6,250 nt of DNA from a bacterium (GCA_030018635.1 JASEHU010000131.1:1-6250), one strand, 5' to 3'. Counted from the stretch's first letter, positions 1-6,227 are shown. The notes: a model not told the origin generated them from the letters alone. Numbers and translations: made by a program.

Positions 1-4
1 GCCT

Positions 5-132
5 GTAACTGCTCAGTTAACGGTGGGGTAGAGATTGGTAGAGATGGGTGGAGATTTATTGTTTTCTTTACCAATCTCCACCTAATCTTCACCAATCTCC
101 ACTTATTTTTCCCCCGTTCACTGAGCGGTTAC
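5..132. repeat. nested palindromic repeat element (MITE-like)
   Basis: The outer arms 5-26 and 111-132 are inverted copies that match at 19 of 22 positions; the left arm starts GTAACTGCTCAGTTAACGG and the right arm, read on the minus strand, GTAACCGCTCAGTGAACGG. Inside lie two inner arms, about 28-57 and 72-102, also inverted copies with one single-base gap. Each inner arm consists of tandem units: GGTAGAGATT-type units starting at 27, 37 and 47, and ACCAATCTCC-type units starting at 70, 80 and 91, so the period is 10 to 11 bases. The apparent loop is 58-69. There is no open frame of note. The structure resembles a miniature inverted-repeat element or a large intergenic palindrome. It may also end transcription from an upstream gene outside the window, but there is no clean hairpin followed by a T-run. 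The left flank is cut by the window, so a target duplication cannot be judged. Confidence 0.8.
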
Positions 133-151
133 TGGATAAATTTTATTTTAA

Positions 152-180
152 TTGACTTTTTAGAAATTAGGTGTTAAAAT
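152..180 (+). promoter_or_regulatory. sigma70-type promoter for the pyrophosphatase gene
   Basis: The -35 box TTGACT (152-157) and -10 box TAAAAT (175-180) are separated by exactly 17 bases. A TG at 172-173, one base before the -10 box, gives an extended -10. Transcription would be expected to begin near 187, which places the ribosome site GAGGTG (187-192) almost at the 5' end of the mRNA and leaves a leader of only about 11 bases before the ATG at 198. The promoter lies directly after the palindromic element at 5-132. This is called from spacing and consensus match only; the start site is inferred. Confidence 0.65.
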
Positions 181-197
181 AATCATGAGGTGAAAAA

Positions 198-1853
198 ATG
201 GCACAACAGGAATTAATTTTAGTCGTCGGGCATAAAAACCCAGATACGGATACGGTCGTCTCAGCTATTGCCTATGCTAAGTTAAAAGAGGCATTAGGTA
301 TTAAGAACATTAAGCCGGCAACGGTGGGTGAGATAAACAATGAAACAAGGTTTGTCCTTGAGTATTTTGGGGTTGAGTCACCCGAGGTAATCGATGATTT
401 TTATTTAAGGGTAGAGGATGTGATGAGTAGTCCGGCAATAGTTATCGACATTGGGGCGCCAATCAAAGATGTTTTGGATATAGTTAAAAAAAAGGGTTTT
501 ATGATGGTGCCGATAGGGAAGGATTTAGAACTTAAAGGGGTTATCGATATTACCAAAATTGCCGCTATGTTAGTGGCTGAAATGGATATCGAGACAGACA
601 GACAGGTAAATACTACGGCTAAAAATATCCTCCAGTGTCTCAACGGAACATTGATTGTTGGCCATATCGAGACGGTATTCCCTAATGGTAATCTTATTAT
701 TGGGGCTATGGCTGTTAGTTCGATGTCGGAGAGAATCAGGACCTATTATGGTTTTGATAATATTGTTTTGCTTGGGGATAGAGAGGATGCTCAAATAGCC
801 AACCTTGAGGCAGGTGTTCGATGTCTTATCATCACCGGTGGCTTTTCCCCAACTCAAACGGTAGTTGATTTAGCTAAAACATCAGGGGCAACACTCATTG
901 TCTCTCCTTACGATACCATTACCTCTGTTCGATTGACCAAGCTTTCTGCCTCAGTCGAAACCCTGATGAATACAAATATTACCGGTTTGACACCCGACAC
1001 CCGAATTAGTGAGGCAAAAGGGATAGTCATCAATTCCCCGGCCCGCTCTATGCCGGTAGTAGATGAATTCGATAAGGTAATCGGCGTAGTGACGGCCAGA
1101 GACTTGTTACAAACCACCGGTAAAAAGGTAATCCTGGTTGACCATAATGAGATATTTCAGGCCGGGGCAGGGATTGAGGAGGCAGAAATTATTGAGATTA
1201 TCGACCACCATCGCACCGGGGATATTCAAAGTAGAATGCCTATTCCATTTACAGGAGAACCGGTTGGCAGCACGGCTACCTTAATTGCCACAAAGTATGA
1301 CCAACATTTTATCAGCCCGAGCAAAGAAATTGCCGGGCTACTACTGGCCGGTATTTTATCCGACACCCTGCTTTTTAAATCCTCGACCACGACTCAAAAA
1401 GATATGACTATTGCCAAAAAACTTGCCTTAGGCTGTGGGGTGGAGATAAATACATTTGGAATTGAAATGTTCCGTCATGGCTCGATGCTCGAAGAAAAAT
1501 CGGTTAAAGAAATAATTATGGCTAATTACAAAGAATATAAAATGGGGAATAGAAATATTGGTATTGGTCAGTTTGAAACTGTTGATACCGAGAATATACT
1601 AAAATTAAGGGATGCCTTTGGTAAAGAGTTGAATGACCTTAAAGAGGCACATAAATTAGAATTAGTTATGATGTTAATCACCGATATTTTAAAGGAAGGA
1701 AGTCATTTGATTTTTGTCGGAAATTTCAAAATCATTGAATTAGCCTTTGAAACGGATAGAGATGAATTGTTCTTGAAAGGTATTCTCTCACGCAAAAAGC
1801 AGGTGCTGCCGGCAATTGGGAAGGCATTGAAATTATTTTATCAGGAGGGATAA
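198..1853 (+). CDS. ppaC: manganese-dependent inorganic pyrophosphatase, family II, CBS-DRTGG type
   Basis: This enzyme hydrolyses inorganic pyrophosphate to two phosphates in the cytoplasm, pulling biosynthetic reactions forward. The 551 residues match the usual length of the family II form with regulatory domains. The N-terminal DHH phosphoesterase half starts with GHKNPDTD (H12, D16, D18, metal ligands). A CBS domain follows at about 70-130, then a DRTGG-like domain (about 140-250, with GDREDAQI at 193-200 and IITGG at 211-215), then a second CBS domain (about 255-305). The catalytic domain resumes with VDHNE (D315, H316) and the signature DHH at 336-338, followed by PVGSTATLI and GILSDT. 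The C-terminal DHHA2 domain ends with the substrate-binding SRKKQ motif (R532, K533). In characterised relatives CBS domains bind AMP or ADP as inhibitors, and forms with DRTGG are activated by diadenosine polyphosphates; that regulation is inferred here. The start is supported by GAGGTG five bases upstream and by the motif's distance from the N-terminus. It appears to be a single-gene transcript. All key metal-site residues I can locate are present. Confidence 0.93.
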   Translation: MAQQELILVVGHKNPDTDTVVSAIAYAKLKEALGIKNIKPATVGEINNETRFVLEYFGVESPEVIDDFYLRVEDVMSSPAIVIDIGAPIKDVLDIVKKKGFMMVPIGKDLELKGVIDITKIAAMLVAEMDIETDRQVNTTAKNILQCLNGTLIVGHIETVFPNGNLIIGAMAVSSMSERIRTYYGFDNIVLLGDREDAQIANLEAGVRCLIITGGFSPTQTVVDLAKTSGATLIVSPYDTITSVRLTKLSASVETLMNTNITGLTPDTRISEAKGIVINSPARSMPVVDEFDKVIGVVTARDLLQTTGKKVILVDHNEIFQAGAGIEEAEIIEIIDHHRTGDIQSRMPIPFTGEPVGSTATLIATKYDQHFISPSKEIAGLLLAGILSDTLLFKSSTTTQKDMTIAKKLALGCGVEINTFGIEMFRHGSMLEEKSVKEIIMANYKEYKMGNRNIGIGQFETVDTENILKLRDAFGKELNDLKEAHKLELVMMLITDILKEGSHLIFVGNFKIIELAFETDRDELFLKGILSRKKQVLPAIGKALKLFYQEG

Positions 1854-1860
1854 TTAAAGG

Positions 1861-1881
1861 AATGGTAAATGGTGAATGCTT
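1861..1881. repeat. three tandem heptamers (AATGGTR type)
   Basis: Directly after the pyrophosphatase stop codon the sequence reads AATGGTA, AATGGTG, AATGCTT, three units of period 7, the last one diverged. GGTAA (1864-1868) can also pair with TTACC (1880-1884), but a 5-bp stem with an 11-base loop and no T-run is a poor terminator. The period matches the heptamers in the neighbouring palindrome and inside mfd, so I list it as part of the same kind of repeat. Confidence 0.5.
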
Positions 1882-1890
1882 ACCTAAATG

Positions 1891-2083
1891 ACTGAACTTT
1901 TGCAAATTTTGCAGTCATTCACGGCTTGAAATTTGAAATTGGAAAGTAGAAATTAGGAAAAGAGAGGAGAATCGTATCTATTTTCCCCAATTTCCAATTT
2001 CTAATTTCAATGTCCTGTGAACAGCTATATTTAATGAAAGGTGGTAGTTTACTGGGTTTCTACAAAATTTGCAAAAGTTCAGT
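1891..2083. repeat. 193-bp nested palindromic element with perfect 21-bp terminal inverted repeats
   Basis: The ends 1891-1911 and 2063-2083 are exact reverse complements over 21 bases; the left end begins ACTGAACTTTTGCAAA. Further in, ATTCACGG (1917-1924) faces CTGTGAAC (2015-2022) as a partly matching pair. The inner arms are 1926-1945 and 1991-2010, identical at 19 of 20 positions as inverted copies. The inner arms are built of heptamers: TGAAATT-type on the left (with an extra unit at about 1946-1957) and ATTTCCA, ATTTCTA, ATTTCAA on the right. The loop is about 1958-1984. No open frame or transposase is present. The flanks (TAAAT at 1885-1889, AAATT at 2084-2088) do not give a clean target duplication. 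Any transcript across it should fold into a long hairpin, which may separate the pyrophosphatase and toxin-antitoxin transcripts. With the heptamers at 1861-1881 it accounts for most of the 1854-2120 gap; I find no convincing -35/-10 pair for the downstream genes in that gap. Confidence 0.85.
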
Positions 2084-2120
2084 AAATTACTTCTTTTTCT
2101 GAAAATGAGGAGGCTAAACA

Positions 2121-2375
2121 ATGAACACCTATCAATTTGAATCAGTCATTGAAGACAAGGGGATTATTGTACTCCCTGAACAAATGAAACCTTTACACAA
2201 GCATCGAGTCAGACTCATTCTGATTGATTTGGACACATTTCCACCCGATCCTGTGCATCAATTAACCCAAGTTACCCAGAAGTATCTTGCCATCACGGAT
2301 GAAGCCGAGTTGCCGATTTCAAACATCTATATGCAACGGGAGCAAAGTCATGAGCGAACCTTTGTGTTTGATTGA
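2121..2375 (+). CDS. putative VapB-like antitoxin
   Basis: This 84-residue protein sits immediately upstream of, and overlaps by 26 bases, a PIN-domain toxin gene; that position is the main evidence that it is the cognate antitoxin. Residues 3-36 (YQFESVIEDKGIIVLPEQM followed by an alternating hydrophobic strand RVRLILID) look like a small beta-rich dimerisation or DNA-binding fold of the AbrB/SpoVT or similar type, with the usual 'turn, then I-x-L-P' pattern. The rest (about 40-84) is polar and of low order, as expected for a toxin-wrapping tail. It has a strong ribosome site, GAGGAGG at 2107-2113, seven bases before the ATG. In VapBC systems the antitoxin also represses the operon, often through an upstream palindrome. 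Whether the arms at 2063-2083 serve as an operator is speculation. I do not recognise a specific family name, so no symbol is given. Confidence 0.7.
   Translation: MNTYQFESVIEDKGIIVLPEQMKPLHKHRVRLILIDLDTFPPDPVHQLTQVTQKYLAITDEAELPISNIYMQREQSHERTFVFD
2337..2342 (+). promoter_or_regulatory. ribosome binding site that fixes the toxin start
   Basis: CGGGAG lies inside the antitoxin gene, seven bases before the ATG at 2350. An upstream in-frame ATG at 2287 has no comparable site and would add 21 residues (MPSRMKPSC...) that resemble nothing in the PIN family, whereas a start at 2350 places the first catalytic aspartate at residue 9, the normal position. Confidence 0.7.
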
Positions 2376-2811
2376 TACCGATATTTTCAGCTATATTCTC
2401 AAGCGGATGGAACCTGCATATCACCGCAGCCGTGAGTATTTACGGCTGCATCGCCGTTTTACCATCAGTTGTCTATCGTATTATGAATGTTTTCGCGGAT
2501 ATAAAACCGTTGGGGCGACAAAACGATTACAGGTCTTTGAAGAATATCTCATGTTGACCGATGTTTTGTATCTCGACCAACCAATCTTGAACAAAGCTGC
2601 CGAAATTTATGGGGTTCTTAAACCCAAAGGCATCTTCCCAGGAGAATTTGATGTGCTGATTGGCGCGACTGCCTTGACGCACAAGATGGTGGTAGTAACT
2701 AATAATGAAGACCATTATGAGGGGATGAAACGCCATTTCTCATTAGATGTGCGGAATTGGATGGGGAGTATAGTTAATAATGAATTTAACCTCGTATCTA
2801 CCCTTACTTAA
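2350..2811 (+). CDS. PIN-domain ribonuclease toxin, VapC-like
   Basis: From the start at 2350 the product has 153 residues. PIN-domain toxins are Mg2+-dependent ribonucleases that cut tRNA or rRNA when the antitoxin is lost. The acidic residues of the active site are visible: D9 in LIDTDIFSYI, E46 in SYYECFRGY, D101 in GEFDVLIGATAL, and N119/D121 in VVTNNEDHY. The order and spacing are those of VapC (PF01850-type) proteins, so it looks catalytically intact. The family normally ends just after a motif such as DVRNWM, found here at 133-138. The last 15 or so residues (from GSIVNNEF) are unusual and are encoded over the ribosome site and start of mfd. The gene overlaps the antitoxin by 26 bases and mfd by 32 bases, so translation is probably coupled on both sides. 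The target RNA cannot be predicted from the sequence. Confidence 0.85.
   Translation: MSEPLCLIDTDIFSYILKRMEPAYHRSREYLRLHRRFTISCLSYYECFRGYKTVGATKRLQVFEEYLMLTDVLYLDQPILNKAAEIYGVLKPKGIFPGEFDVLIGATALTHKMVVVTNNEDHYEGMKRHFSLDVRNWMGSIVNNEFNLVSTLT
2763..2768 (+). promoter_or_regulatory. ribosome binding site of mfd, inside the toxin gene
   Basis: GGGGAG lies 11 bases before the mfd ATG at 2780, slightly long spacing but the only purine-rich site nearby. It falls within the toxin codons for W137-S140. The start at 2780 rather than the later in-frame ATGs at 2828 and 2834 is favoured because the encoded LTSYLPLLKKSPEF matches the typical beginning of Mfd proteins (a helix with a 'LLxxSPEF' pattern). 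Confidence 0.55.
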
Positions 2812-5800
2812 AAAATCACCTGAATTTATGACTATGGCTAAAGAATTAAATAACGGCTCAAAAAAACAATCCATTTGTGGACTTCATGGCTCTGCCAGGG
2901 CATATTTTCTGGCTGGATTAAAAAGGGAGATTTCCCGTTCTGTCTTTATTATTTTGCCAAATCAGACTCAGGCAGAGAAACTTTATTTAGAGTTAACGGC
3001 GTTTTTAAAAGATACGACGGAGGTTTTTCTATTCCCGAGTTTGGAGGTTCTTCCCTATGATGAGGTGCCGGCACATAAGGATTTGGTCGGAGAGCAGATG
3101 GCTATTCTAAATAATCTCAGCGACCGGCGGGAGGATATAATTTTAATCAGTTCTTTGCAGGCGAGCCTTTTTAAAATCGCCTCAAGTTCTTGTTTGAATG
3201 AATCAAAACTCCTTCTAAAAACATCAGATACCATTAAGAGGGATGTGCTTTTAGAAAAACTTATGCAAATCGGTTATTCCCCGGATGAGGTGGTGGAGAC
3301 AAAAGGCACATTTTCCCATCGTGGTGGCATTGTAGATGTCTTTCCGATAAATACCAATTTGCCTCTGCGAATAGAGTTTTTTGGGGATGACATCGAATCA
3401 CTACGGCAATTTGACCCGATTACCCAAAGGTCGGTTTCTTTTATGGAGCAAGCGACCATCCTGCCGTCTTCTACCTTAATACAGAGGGTTAAGGGGGTTA
3501 GGGGGTTGTTACAAAATACAGCCACGCTCTTCGATTACTTGCCGGAATCCTCCATAATTGTCTTAGATGACCCGGCCTATTTAGAAAACGAGGCTGAGCG
3601 GCTAAGGGAAGAGGTGTTTTCGCAGTATGAGAGCCATGCCTCATCGCGGGATTTAGAATTTTCGATTTTGGATTTTCGATTTTCGATTGAAGAAATCCAA
3701 AATCCAAAATCCAAAATCCAAAATCTGCCTCATCCTGACCAATTTTTAATAACCTGGGAGGATTTCCAAAGGGAAATATCTAATCGACAACTCCTCTGTT
3801 TTGAAGATAAAGGGGAATGTGAGTTTTTCGCCAAACCTCCGTTAGAATTCAAGAATAACTTCCAATTGTTTATTGATGAGTTCAAGAGGTGGCAGGAAGA
3901 AGGTTACAGGATAGTTATCGTTGCCGGCTACAAGGGACAGGAAGAACGAATCAAGGAATTATTGAAGGCTCACGATATTGAAATTCCTATCGTCACGGCT
4001 AACCTTAACCAGGGATTTCAATTCATGGAACTCCAATTGGTTCTAATTACGGATAAGGAGCTTTTTGGCTATTCATCACATCTTGGCACACGGAGATTTG
4101 ACCACACAGATACCCTGCCTATTTCAACCTTTACCGACCTTAAGCCGGGGGATTATGTTGTCCATATTAATTACGGCATTGGTAAATACTCAGGGCTGAC
4201 CACCCTCACGGTCGAGGGGCTCAAAAAGGATTTATTGCTGATTGAATATGCCGATGGGGATAAACTTTATGTGCCGTTAGACCAATTTGGATTGGTCGAG
4301 AAATATATGGGGGATAAGGATAGGCCTCCGAGGATATATCGGCTTAATGATGCCGTCTGGTCACGGGTAAAGAAAAATGTCAAAAAGTCGATTGAGTCAA
4401 TCGCTATGGAGTTAATCGAGTTGTATGCCCAAAGAAAGGCATTACCCGGTCATGCCTTTTCTAAGGATGGTGATTGGCAATATGAATTCGAGGCAGGATT
4501 TATTTATGAAGAAACCCCTGACCAACTCAAGGTGATTGAGGAAATTAAGGTTGATATGGAAAAGAAGGAGCCAATGGATAGATTGATTTGTGGTGATGTT
4601 GGCTACGGAAAGACAGAGGTAGCCCTAAGAGCCGCATTTAAGGCGACGATGGATAATAAACAGGTAGCAGTGCTTGTGCCGACAACTATCTTAGCCGCTC
4701 AGCATTACCAGACCTTTACCCAGAGGCTTGCCCCTTTTCCAATCAAGGTAGAGATGTTAAGTCGGTTCAGGACCAAGGCAGAACAACGAAAGATACTTGA
4801 AGGATTAAAAACAGGGGAAATAGACATAATTATCGGCACACACCGGTTGCTTCAAAAGGATGTTGAATTCCAGAATTTGAGTCTGGTAATTATCGATGAA
4901 GAACAGCGATTTGGTGTCCAGCATAAGGAACGGCTTAAACAACTTCGTAAATTGGTAGATGTCCTGGCTCTAACCGCTACCCCTATCCCTCGAACTTTAT
5001 ATATGTCCTTATCGGGTGCTCGGGATATGAGTGTCATCAATACCCCTCCTCCGGAACGATTACCTATAAAAACCTTTGTTTTACCTTTTAGCGAGCAGGT
5101 AATCAGGGAGGCAATTCTACGGGAAATGGACCGTCAGGGGCAGATTTACTTTGTTCATACCCAGGTAAAAACCATCGAGACAATAGCCAAATCCTTGAAA
5201 AAGTTCGTGCCTGAGGCAAAAATAGTCATAGCACATGGACAAATGGCTGAACATGAGCTTGAAAAGGTGATGTTGGAATTCCTCAGAGGCGAATATGACA
5301 TTTTACTTTCTACCTCGATTATCGAGTCCGGGATAGATATTGCCACAGTCAATACGATTATCATTAACAATGCCCATCAATTTGGTCTTTCCCAGCTTTA
5401 TCAATTAAGAGGCAGGGTAGGCCGGGCAAAACATATGGCTTATGCCTATCTTTTATATCCAGCCAGGGCTTTGTTGTCTGATCTGGCCAAAGAACGGTTG
5501 TCGGCCATACGGGAATTTTCAGAGTTAGGTTCCGGCTTTAAATTAGCCATGCGGGATTTAGAAATACGCGGGGCAGGCAATATCCTTGGGGCAGAGCAAC
5601 ATGGAAATGTCCTGGCCGTGGGATTTGATTTGTATTGTAAATTACTTCAGGAGGCAGTGGCTAAATTAAAAGGCGAAGAAGTGGTTGATGAGAGCCTGCC
5701 GGTAGTTGATTTACCCTGCGATACCTATATCCCGGAGGAATATATTGCCCAGACTACTCAGCGATATGCCATCTATAAAAAGCTCTCCTGTGCCCTGGAT

Positions 5801-6124
5801 TTTAAGACATTACAAGGGTTAGAAGAAGAAATTGCGGATAGGTATGGGAAAATTCCACTACCGGTCAAAAGACTCTTAGAACTTTTCCATATGCGGCTGA
5901 TGGCTAAAAAGGTTGGCATTACAAATTTGAGTTTTGCGGATGGGCATCTGGTACTCGAATTACCGCTTGAGGAAAAATTAATCCCCAGAATTCTTTCATT
6001 GATTGGTTTATTCCCTGGGTATTTAAAACTTAATCCCAGACGGACTAATTGTTTGATTATGAAATGGACATCAGATGATGAAAGTATGTGTCTTTTGAAA
6101 GAGGTGTTGCAGGAGTTACAGTAA
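2780..6124 (+). CDS. mfd: transcription-repair coupling factor Mfd
   Basis: Mfd is an ATP-driven DNA translocase that pushes or dislodges RNA polymerase stalled at lesions and recruits UvrA for nucleotide excision repair. The product has 1114 residues (E. coli about 1148). The N-terminal UvrB-like module contains FPSLEVLPYDEVPAHKDL (about 85-102) and GTFSHRGGIVDVFPI with R181, in the region that contacts UvrA in E. coli. The RNA polymerase-interacting domain begins LKPGDYVVHINYGIGKYSG (454 on). The RecG-like motor has Walker A GDVGYGKT (605-612, K611), DEEQ (706-709), TATP (732-735) and the arginine-finger motif QLRGRVGR (875-882), then the translocation motif around GSGFKLAMRDLEIRGAGNILG (917-937). 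The C-terminal TRCF domain is about 970-1075. All motor motifs are intact, so the enzyme should work. Two oddities lie in the UvrB-like part: a GIE-containing segment seems absent around residues 232-250, and about 25 codons at 291-315 derive from a heptamer palindrome. No promoter of its own is visible; it probably shares the toxin-antitoxin transcript or one starting inside it. Confidence 0.96.
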   Translation: MNLTSYLPLLKKSPEFMTMAKELNNGSKKQSICGLHGSARAYFLAGLKREISRSVFIILPNQTQAEKLYLELTAFLKDTTEVFLFPSLEVLPYDEVPAHKDLVGEQMAILNNLSDRREDIILISSLQASLFKIASSSCLNESKLLLKTSDTIKRDVLLEKLMQIGYSPDEVVETKGTFSHRGGIVDVFPINTNLPLRIEFFGDDIESLRQFDPITQRSVSFMEQATILPSSTLIQRVKGVRGLLQNTATLFDYLPESSIIVLDDPAYLENEAERLREEVFSQYESHASSRDLEFSILDFRFSIEEIQNPKSKIQNLPHPDQFLITWEDFQREISNRQLLCFEDKGECEFFAKPPLEFKNNFQLFIDEFKRWQEEGYRIVIVAGYKGQEERIKELLKAHDIEIPIVTANLNQGFQFMELQLVLITDKELFGYSSHLGTRRFDHTDTLPISTFTDLKPGDYVVHINYGIGKYSGLTTLTVEGLKKDLLLIEYADGDKLYVPLDQFGLVEKYMGDKDRPPRIYRLNDAVWSRVKKNVKKSIESIAMELIELYAQRKALPGHAFSKDGDWQYEFEAGFIYEETPDQLKVIEEIKVDMEKKEPMDRLICGDVGYGKTEVALRAAFKATMDNKQVAVLVPTTILAAQHYQTFTQRLAPFPIKVEMLSRFRTKAEQRKILEGLKTGEIDIIIGTHRLLQKDVEFQNLSLVIIDEEQRFGVQHKERLKQLRKLVDVLALTATPIPRTLYMSLSGARDMSVINTPPPERLPIKTFVLPFSEQVIREAILREMDRQGQIYFVHTQVKTIETIAKSLKKFVPEAKIVIAHGQMAEHELEKVMLEFLRGEYDILLSTSIIESGIDIATVNTIIINNAHQFGLSQLYQLRGRVGRAKHMAYAYLLYPARALLSDLAKERLSAIREFSELGSGFKLAMRDLEIRGAGNILGAEQHGNVLAVGFDLYCKLLQEAVAKLKGEEVVDESLPVVDLPCDTYIPEEYIAQTTQRYAIYKKLSCALDFKTLQGLEEEIADRYGKIPLPVKRLLELFHMRLMAKKVGITNLSFADGHLVLELPLEEKLIPRILSLIGLFPGYLKLNPRRTNCLIMKWTSDDESMCLLKEVLQELQ
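3486..3509. repeat. three imperfect G-rich octamers inside mfd
   Basis: The units GGGTTAAG, GGGGTTAG and GGGGTTGT follow each other with period 8 and encode RVKGVRGLLQ. The stretch has three G-tracts (3486-3488, 3493-3497, 3501-3505), one short of an ordinary intramolecular G-quadruplex. It lies where Mfd proteins normally carry a longer segment between the 'ILP' strand and the 'LFDYLPE' strand. Confidence 0.55.
3657..3726. repeat. in-frame heptamer palindrome inserted in mfd
   Basis: The left arm holds four heptamers of the form TTTSGAT (3660-3687) and the right arm three AAATCCA units plus a partial one (3693-3725). As inverted copies, 3664-3688 and 3701-3725 match at 23 of 25 positions, the two differences being C for G. 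The reading frame passes through without a stop, giving F294-SILDFRFSI on the left arm and IQNPKSKIQN (306-315) on the right. These residues have the low-complexity look of a translated repeat, not of an Mfd domain, and fall in the variable part before the D3 region. The mode resembles Rickettsia palindromic elements, which also insert in frame into proteins, but the sequence is different. Confidence 0.85.
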
Positions 6125-6227
6125 GCGTTCAGGTACGAGGTCCGTATTGCAGATAGAAATGTCGAGAAAGTGGCGTAAGGCAGCAATTCAAAATTTTTCG
6201 AGCTGTGCAACCAATCTTTTTATTGAA
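6125..6227. other. non-coding stretch after mfd, no gene seen
   Basis: No start codon with a ribosome site and a lasting frame is visible here. TCGAGAAA (6162-6169) can pair weakly with TTTTTCGA (6194-6201), one mismatch, with a 24-base loop. There is no stem followed by a T-run that would serve as a convincing terminator for mfd on the + strand. Confidence 0.5.

Noticed and set aside
185..193. Tiny upstream ORF ATG-AGG-TGA before the pyrophosphatase
   Set aside because: Two codons overlapping the Shine-Dalgarno itself; it would probably start at or before the transcription start and has no ribosome site.
1864..1884. Intrinsic terminator of the pyrophosphatase gene
   Set aside because: The stem is 5 bp with an 11-base loop and no following T-run; the larger palindrome downstream is a better candidate for blocking transcription.
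2026..2031. TATATT as a -10 box for the toxin-antitoxin operon
   Set aside because: The nearest -35-like hexamer (TTTCAA at 2005-2010) leaves a 15-base spacer, and both boxes lie in AT-rich repeat sequence where such matches are expected by chance.
2287..2349. Upstream extension of the toxin starting at ATG 2287
   Set aside because: It lacks a ribosome site and adds 21 residues with no PIN-family resemblance; it is the antitoxin gene read in another frame. The ATG at 2350 has CGGGAG at good spacing.
3486..3508. G-quadruplex or telomere-like repeat
   Set aside because: Only three G-tracts are present, so a standard four-tract intramolecular quadruplex is not supported.
3693..3725. CRISPR-like direct repeats
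   Set aside because: Units are 7 bases with no spacers between them and sit within a coding frame; this is a tandem repeat, not an array.
5773..6210. 145-codon open frame on the minus strand
   Set aside because: It lies almost wholly opposite mfd codons for the conserved TRCF domain, shows no recognisable motif and is best explained as a shadow frame.
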